Shown here: positions 59,566 to 64,000 of the stretch, piece by piece
How positions within the stretch are numbered: position 1 is the first letter of the stretch
Layout: each line of letters begins with the position of its first letter
Origin: Clostridium sp. MCC353
GTDB lineage: Bacteria > Bacillota > Clostridia > Lachnospirales > Lachnospiraceae
Length of the DNA stretch: 64,000 nucleotides
Assembly: GCF_018785315.1 (NCBI RefSeq)
Contig: NZ_WQPN01000066.1
Coordinates: 62,001 to 126,000 of the forward strand
Reading direction: 5' to 3'
Program-made: the position numbers and the translations under genes
The notes under the pieces: model-generated
What the model saw: only the letters and a program-made list of their open reading frames with translations
Told to the model about the DNA's origin: nothing
Databases searched by the model: none

Positions 59566-60477
59566 CTATATGTCTACTTCGAACCTGTTGCTGAACTTCA
59601 TGTATACAATCGCAAAGATCGCCAGTATGATTCCCGTAATCACGGACATCGCCGAAGCATAGCCGACTTCCTGCACCCTGGCGGAATATCCGAAGAAGTA
59701 TTTGAATACATACGTCATGACCACCTCGGTCTTTCCTGCCGGCGCTCCGTTGGTTGATGCCAGGATCAAGTCATTCATCTTCATACTTCCTACAATCGCC
59801 AGCATGATTACCACACGTACGGTGGAGCCGATCATAGGCAGCGTAATCCGGAAGAATTTTGTCACGCTGGAGGCTCCGTCCAGATCCGCACATTCGTATA
59901 ATTCCTTGGGCACGCTTTGGAGAGCCATTAAAAAGAATGTCATGGTAATACCGTAATTGTTCCATATGGACGCCAGGCCGATTACGAAAAGGGCGGTCCA
60001 TTTATTTCCCATCCAGTTGATGGGGTTTGCTATGATCCCGCTGTGCATCAGCATTCCGTTGATAATTCCTTTAAAGTTCTGGAACATCAGGGAGAAGATC
60101 AAACCTGTAATCGCAGTACTGATAATGGCCGGAAGGAAGAACATAACACGGAATAAACCGGTGCATTTCAGGCCTTTGTTTAAAAACAGGGCCAGGAGCA
60201 TGGCAAATGGAATCTGAACCAGGAGTTTTCCAAAGGTCAGAATCATCGTGGTCCCTATGGATTCCCAGAAAGCTTTATCCTTAAATGCCCGGGTGAAGTT
60301 CTCTATGCCCAGCCAGATGGGTTCCCCGTAACCGGAATAGTCGTACAACGCATACCTGATAATATAAACAATAGGCACATATGTAAATATAAAAAACCCA
60401 ACCATCACCGGCGCCAGCATCAGCATGGCCTGAATCGATGATTTGTTATATTTCTGTTTCCCTATCATAAAATTCAT
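59566..60477 (-). CDS. Carbohydrate ABC permease, MalF type (cassette 2)
   Basis: A 303-residue permease. PVMVGFFIFTYVPIVYIIRY opens the first segment and ELYECADLDGASSVTKFFRI is the contact loop. The ATG at 60477 follows AAAGGTGG; a frame 22 codons longer is rejected. It lies 86 bases after the FAD oxidoreductase gene. Confidence 0.92.
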   Translation of the reverse strand: MNFMIGKQKYNKSSIQAMLMLAPVMVGFFIFTYVPIVYIIRYALYDYSGYGEPIWLGIENFTRAFKDKAFWESIGTTMILTFGKLLVQIPFAMLLALFLNKGLKCTGLFRVMFFLPAIISTAITGLIFSLMFQNFKGIINGMLMHSGIIANPINWMGNKWTALFVIGLASIWNNYGITMTFFLMALQSVPKELYECADLDGASSVTKFFRITLPMIGSTVRVVIMLAIVGSMKMNDLILASTNGAPAGKTEVVMTYVFKYFFGYSARVQEVGYASAMSVITGIILAIFAIVYMKFSNRFEVDI

Positions 60478-60563
60478 ATTTTCCACCTTTCTTTCACTGC
60501 AGGATTTGCCGCAGGATTCCCGTATAACCGTCCCGGAATCCATGACGGCATCTCCTGAAGAAT

Positions 60564-61916
60564 TTACTGAGGAATCCGGATACCCTGGCTTCTCAAATTA
60601 TCCTGAAGCTCTCTGATATCGATCTCATCCGTATTAACTCCTTTGGCAGACGCCATGGCTGCCGCCGTTCCTGCCGCCTGGCCCGTCATCATGCAGGCTG
60701 AAATGGCCCTGATCCCGCTTTCCGCCACATGATCCGCTGAAATGCACCTGCCCGCTGTCAGCATATTTTTAATATTAACAGGAATTAAAGCTCTGTAAGG
60801 GATCTGGAAACTGTCGTCTCCCTCGATCGGATGGAAAATATGGCCTTTGTAGCCCCTTCCTTCCAGGCTGCCGTCTCCGTCCATCTCCGCGTCAGGGGCC
60901 AGCATATCATAAAATCCGGGATAAACAGCGATCACATCCTCATAGGTTTTGCCGGAACGCATATCCTCAATGCTCATCTTGTAATGCCCTTCAATTCTCC
61001 TGCTGTCCCGGAATCCGATTTCCGGCCCTATGGAAGCGATTTCTATATTTCTCAATTCCTCGTAATTCTCTTTTAAATAACGGTAAATATCCATGATATA
61101 CTGCCTGCACTCCATCTCGCCTCTCGATACATCAGCAAGATCCGTGGGGTCGATATGATAAGCGCATGCATAGTTTACATAAGAAATCTGTCCGCCTTTT
61201 GAAAGCCGTCCAAACGGCAGATCCTGGCGTTTGCACTTGAGACCGGTCAATCCCGCTCTGTATTTCTGTTTGAAGTCCCGGCCAATTTCTCTCAGCCGGT
61301 CTTCTCCCTCAACATTCAGCTTTTCCACATCCGCTCCGGCAAACCTGAGGCCCACCGTGCCCGGCTGGCAGAGGCCGTCTAAATCCCTGCCCTGCTCAAA
61401 CGGTACTCCGGCGCTGAACGCCACGTCGCCGTCACCGGTGGAATCCACGACCACATCGGCTTTCACCGCCACCGGACCATTTTTCGTCTGAATGATAACC
61501 GCTGTAATTCTGCCGTCTTCCACAATGGTTTCATTGACAAACGCATGAAAGTAGATTTCCACACCCAGTTCCGTCAGGAATTCATCCAGATATACCTTTA
61601 AATACTCGCTGTTAAAAGCATTTTTATTATATTCCCTGATGTTGTCGCTTCCATATTTCTCTTTGCATCCTTTTTCTATCTCAGCGTAAATGCCTTCCGA
61701 CTGAAACGGGGTTCCCGCCAGAAAATAATTGGCATTTTCCACATAGCAGGCGGTGATATTTCCGCCCAGAAACCCTCTCTTTTCCAGAAGGATTACAGAG
61801 CGTCCCTGTCTGGCCGCCGCCGCGGCGGCGCCGATGCCTGCCGGGCCGCCCCCGACTACCAGCACATCCGTTGTCTTCAGAATCTTGATCTCTTCCTGTT
61901 TTCTGATAATATTCAT
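60564..61916 (-). CDS. FAD-dependent oxidoreductase of the PF12831 type (cassette 2)
   Basis: A 450-residue flavoprotein. VLVVGGGPAGIGAAAAAARQ and LLEKRGFLGGNITACYVENA form the FAD site; VVDSTGDGDVAFSAGVPFEQ, GFRDSRRIEGHYKMSIEDM and TAGRCISADHVAESGIRAIS follow in the order seen in the cassette 1 enzyme. The start is ATG at 61916, after GAGAG; a GTG two codons earlier is possible. The reaction is unknown. Its place between a binding protein and its permeases ties it to an imported compound. Confidence 0.88.
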   Translation of the reverse strand: MNIIRKQEEIKILKTTDVLVVGGGPAGIGAAAAAARQGRSVILLEKRGFLGGNITACYVENANYFLAGTPFQSEGIYAEIEKGCKEKYGSDNIREYNKNAFNSEYLKVYLDEFLTELGVEIYFHAFVNETIVEDGRITAVIIQTKNGPVAVKADVVVDSTGDGDVAFSAGVPFEQGRDLDGLCQPGTVGLRFAGADVEKLNVEGEDRLREIGRDFKQKYRAGLTGLKCKRQDLPFGRLSKGGQISYVNYACAYHIDPTDLADVSRGEMECRQYIMDIYRYLKENYEELRNIEIASIGPEIGFRDSRRIEGHYKMSIEDMRSGKTYEDVIAVYPGFYDMLAPDAEMDGDGSLEGRGYKGHIFHPIEGDDSFQIPYRALIPVNIKNMLTAGRCISADHVAESGIRAISACMMTGQAAGTAAAMASAKGVNTDEIDIRELQDNLRSQGIRIPQ

Positions 61917-62047
61917 ATTCACACTCTCTTTACATTCAGATTTGCATAATTGTTACATTTTTCCATCATGGTATCCGCGCTTTTGCTTCGCGTCCACCGT
62001 TCCCTATAACTGCCGCATTCCGGCATAGCAGGCGCAATTTTACATAG

Positions 62048-62090
62048 AAAGTGCACGGATAAAGATTTACATCCTGTGTCCGTGCACTTT
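62048..62090 (-). terminator. Strong hairpin between binding protein and oxidoreductase genes
   Basis: AAAGTGCACGGA and TCCGTGCACTTT form a perfect 12-base stem just after the stop of the binding-protein gene. On the minus strand only CTATG follows, so it lacks a T-run. It may act as a message-stabilising stem or partial terminator that keeps the binding protein in excess. Confidence 0.6.
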
Positions 62091-62099
62091 ATCATCTCT

Positions 62100-63524
62100 T
62101 TATTTCTTTATGGTTTCATCACTGGATAAATAAAGTGCTAATTCATCCGGGCTGATCTCTTTCAAAGCCTCATTATATCTGCCGTCCAATTCTCCCAGTA
62201 TTTCGTTGATATCTCCGCCGACAGTCAGATAATTAGCCATAACTTCCCGGTATGTAAGGCCTTTTACCTTAACGATGGTATCCGGGCTCATTGCCAGAAG
62301 GAATGTATTGTCAATGCCCTCTGCGAATTCTGCGAATCCCTTGCCTGCCGGTTCCTTTTTAGCCAGCTCGATTGCTTCTTTACGAACAGGAATTAAAACC
62401 GCTTCTTCATAGAATTCTGCCGCGCATTCGTCGGAATAGAAATATTCCATAACTTTCATGACGTTCTCATAATGGCTCAGTGCGTTAGTTCCAACACATA
62501 AAAGGTCTGCGGGCTGTACGAAATCTTTGTAGTCATTTTCTCCCGTAACAGTGGGTACATCGATTACCGCCCAGTCACATTCGGCCGGGAACTGTACATT
62601 GTACAGGGCACAGTCAAAACTTGCCGCGGGCATCATGCCGATTACGCCGGCTGAGAACTGAGCGCGCAAGCTGTCTGCGTCCATGCTCTCATATCCAGGA
62701 AGCACGCTTCCGTCCTGTGTCATACCGTAAAGTTCTTCCAGCATAGGAGCGTATGCGCTGTATTCAAACTGCTGATCCGCATAATCATAGCCGTAATGTC
62801 CGGTCCATTTTCCTGCAGGTGTTGTGAAATAGCTGCTGAGTGTCCATAATGTTCCAAGTCCCAGACCAAAACCGTAAGCGTCTCCGTTGCAGGCTGCTGT
62901 GATCTTAGCCGCACATTCTCTTACCTCAGCCCAGGTCTTAGGATAATCCGCTTCCGTCAGCCCTGCTTTTGCCCAAAGATCTTTGTTAATTAAGAATTTA
63001 TAGGTGGTAAGGCTGTATGGAAGTGTATAGTGTTTTCCATTCATCGTATGTCTCTGAGGAATGCAGTATGGATCAAACATTTCAATCAGGTTACGGCTGG
63101 ATTCACAGTCCATATCCTCTAAGGCAACCACATATCCGGCTTTCACAAAGTCTGTCAGCCATTTGGAATCACTTCTGAACAGATCCGGCGCATCCCCGTT
63201 GCCGGCCGCCAGCTTGATGGTATCCATGTAATCCGTGCCATATACGGTAAATTCAATTTTAATCCCCAGCTCTTTTCCAATTCCTTCGTTAAATGCGGCA
63301 ACCTGTTCGTCCCTGATGGGTTTCTGTGAAATGTTATCCGACCACACGGTTACCGTGTCCACCTCTTTTGGCGCGCCGCCCCCTTCTGTACCGCTTGTAC
63401 TGGCAGCGCCGCCTCCGCTGGTTCCCTGTGATGATGCTTCTGTTTTTCCTCCGCATCCGGCAAGTCCGGTTACCGCCACCGCCGCTGCAAGTGATAGTGC
63501 CATAATACGCTTAGAAATTTTCAT
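62100..63524 (-). CDS. Carbohydrate ABC solute-binding lipoprotein (cassette 2)
   Basis: A 474-residue family 1 receptor. The lipobox is LAGCGG near residue 24, then a Gly/Ser/Thr linker. DYMDTIKLAAGNGDAPDLFR is the usual N-lobe phrase, and PADLLCVGTNALSHYENVMK lies in the C-lobe. It is the first gene of cassette 2; a -10 TATAAT lies at 63584-63579 on the minus strand. The substrate is unknown. Confidence 0.9.
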   Translation of the reverse strand: MKISKRIMALSLAAAVAVTGLAGCGGKTEASSQGTSGGGAASTSGTEGGGAPKEVDTVTVWSDNISQKPIRDEQVAAFNEGIGKELGIKIEFTVYGTDYMDTIKLAAGNGDAPDLFRSDSKWLTDFVKAGYVVALEDMDCESSRNLIEMFDPYCIPQRHTMNGKHYTLPYSLTTYKFLINKDLWAKAGLTEADYPKTWAEVRECAAKITAACNGDAYGFGLGLGTLWTLSSYFTTPAGKWTGHYGYDYADQQFEYSAYAPMLEELYGMTQDGSVLPGYESMDADSLRAQFSAGVIGMMPAASFDCALYNVQFPAECDWAVIDVPTVTGENDYKDFVQPADLLCVGTNALSHYENVMKVMEYFYSDECAAEFYEEAVLIPVRKEAIELAKKEPAGKGFAEFAEGIDNTFLLAMSPDTIVKVKGLTYREVMANYLTVGGDINEILGELDGRYNEALKEISPDELALYLSSDETIKK

Positions 63525-63719
63525 ACCGAAATCCTCCTTAAATCGTTTGTTTTTGTCCCCCCGTACTGGATTGACCTCATTATATACTGGCCTTCCGGCT
63601 TTGAACAGGTTGAAAAAATTTACAACCAGTCAGGCCGGTCTTTCATGTTGCCAATTCCAAACCCCTATGTTATATTGTCTATATCCACTAAAATACATAA
63701 GTGGTCAGGGGGGATTTTC

Positions 63720-64000
63720 ATGGAATTGACTATAATGTTATTGTTTATTTTCGCCATTGTGCTTTTAATAAGCGATATCAGAAATCTTTATCATATCCTA
63801 TTTTCCGTCATGCTCTTCAGCATGGCCATCGTTCTGACAGCAACCCTGATGTTTGCCACAAAGAAGGCAAATTACGATGTTAATTTCGGCCCTTTTCTTT
63901 CCATACTGGCTCATCAAATCTACCTGATGCTGTTGAATATTCTGAAGTATCTGCCGCTCTCCAAACTGCTGCTGCTTCGGAATGTCTTCATATCCATTTA
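63720..64000 (+). CDS. Membrane protein, cut by the right edge
   Basis: An open frame starts at the ATG at 63720, after AGGGGGG, and runs off the window after 93 codons. It begins MELTIMLLFIFAIVLLISDI and continues with a second hydrophobic stretch (ILFSVMLFSMAIVLTATLMF) and a third near the end. The pattern fits the N-terminal membrane sensor of a histidine kinase or a multi-pass protein; the sequence does not allow a choice. It is divergent from cassette 2. Confidence 0.6.
   Translation, partial: MELTIMLLFIFAIVLLISDIRNLYHILFSVMLFSMAIVLTATLMFATKKANYDVNFGPFLSILAHQIYLMLLNILKYLPLSKLLLLRNVFISI

Overview
The window reads as chromosomal DNA of an anaerobic Firmicute of the class Clostridia, most likely a gut Lachnospiraceae (old Clostridium cluster XIVa, the Enterocloster / Hungatella / Lachnoclostridium group). 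The reasons are mid-range GC, strong GGAGG ribosome sites with occasional TTG starts, choline-binding-type wall repeats, a VanW protein, aspartate-ammonia ligase AsnA, many carbohydrate ABC cassettes without their own ATPase, and small coiled-coil proteins typical of that family. The species cannot be fixed from this sequence alone. I found no rRNA, tRNA, CRISPR array, prophage or intact insertion sequence.

Layout. 1-5.0 kb: phosphate regulon (phoR start, phoB, phoU, pstB, pstA, pstC, pstS); the PstS halves are in swapped order. 5.3-9.0 kb: thiol-redox operon (RclA-like flavoprotein, CcdA-TlpA fusion, Rrf2 regulator, thioredoxin). 9.2-11.5 kb: rpiB and two hydroxyacid dehydrogenases. 11.7-16.2 kb: MerR regulator with MATE exporter, wall-binding repeat protein, small P-loop kinase. 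16.4-17.4 kb: nucleoid-associated protein. 17.5-23.0 kb: LacI-controlled sugar ABC cassette with an FAD oxidoreductase. 23.2-25.4 kb: aroC and a lactonase-type propeller. 25.5-31.0 kb: XRE-cupin regulator with potABCD, interrupted by a TPR protein. 31.0-43.7 kb: mostly housekeeping (LytTR regulator, trmL, aminotransferase with Lrp, VanW, exonuclease, nth, radical SAM, dCMP deaminase, Sua5, asnA, riboflavin transporter under an FMN riboswitch). 44-46.7 kb: AT-rich decayed zone of gene remnants and a 21-bp-repeat coiled-coil gene. 46.7-57.4 kb: sulfated-glycan locus (solute-binding protein, YesN/AraC regulator, two sulfatases, GH3, two permeases). 57.5-58.3 kb: second decayed patch with a diguanylate cyclase pseudogene. 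58.7-63.5 kb: second ABC plus FAD-oxidoreductase cassette. The right edge cuts a membrane protein.

How the genes work together. The two ABC plus FAD-oxidoreductase cassettes (17.5-23.0 and 58.7-63.5 kb) carry the same four gene types in different orders, which suggests a recurring import-then-oxidise module of unknown substrate. In the 46.7-57.4 kb locus the sulfatases and the glycosidase have no signal peptide, so imported sulfated oligosaccharides are probably desulfated and cleaved in the cytoplasm. Its two operons share a direct-repeat site just upstream of the promoter that fits an AraC-type activator.

Non-coding structure worth attention: a 310-bp fold-back element at 31.9 kb, a dispersed palindromic repeat family (5.15, 6.2, 40.4 and 41.7 kb), paired operators for the LacI and XRE regulators, and a dyad over the redox-operon promoter. 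Most of the window is ordinary. The least explained items are the permuted PstS, the paired FAD cassettes, the fold-back element and the YesN-type regulatory site.
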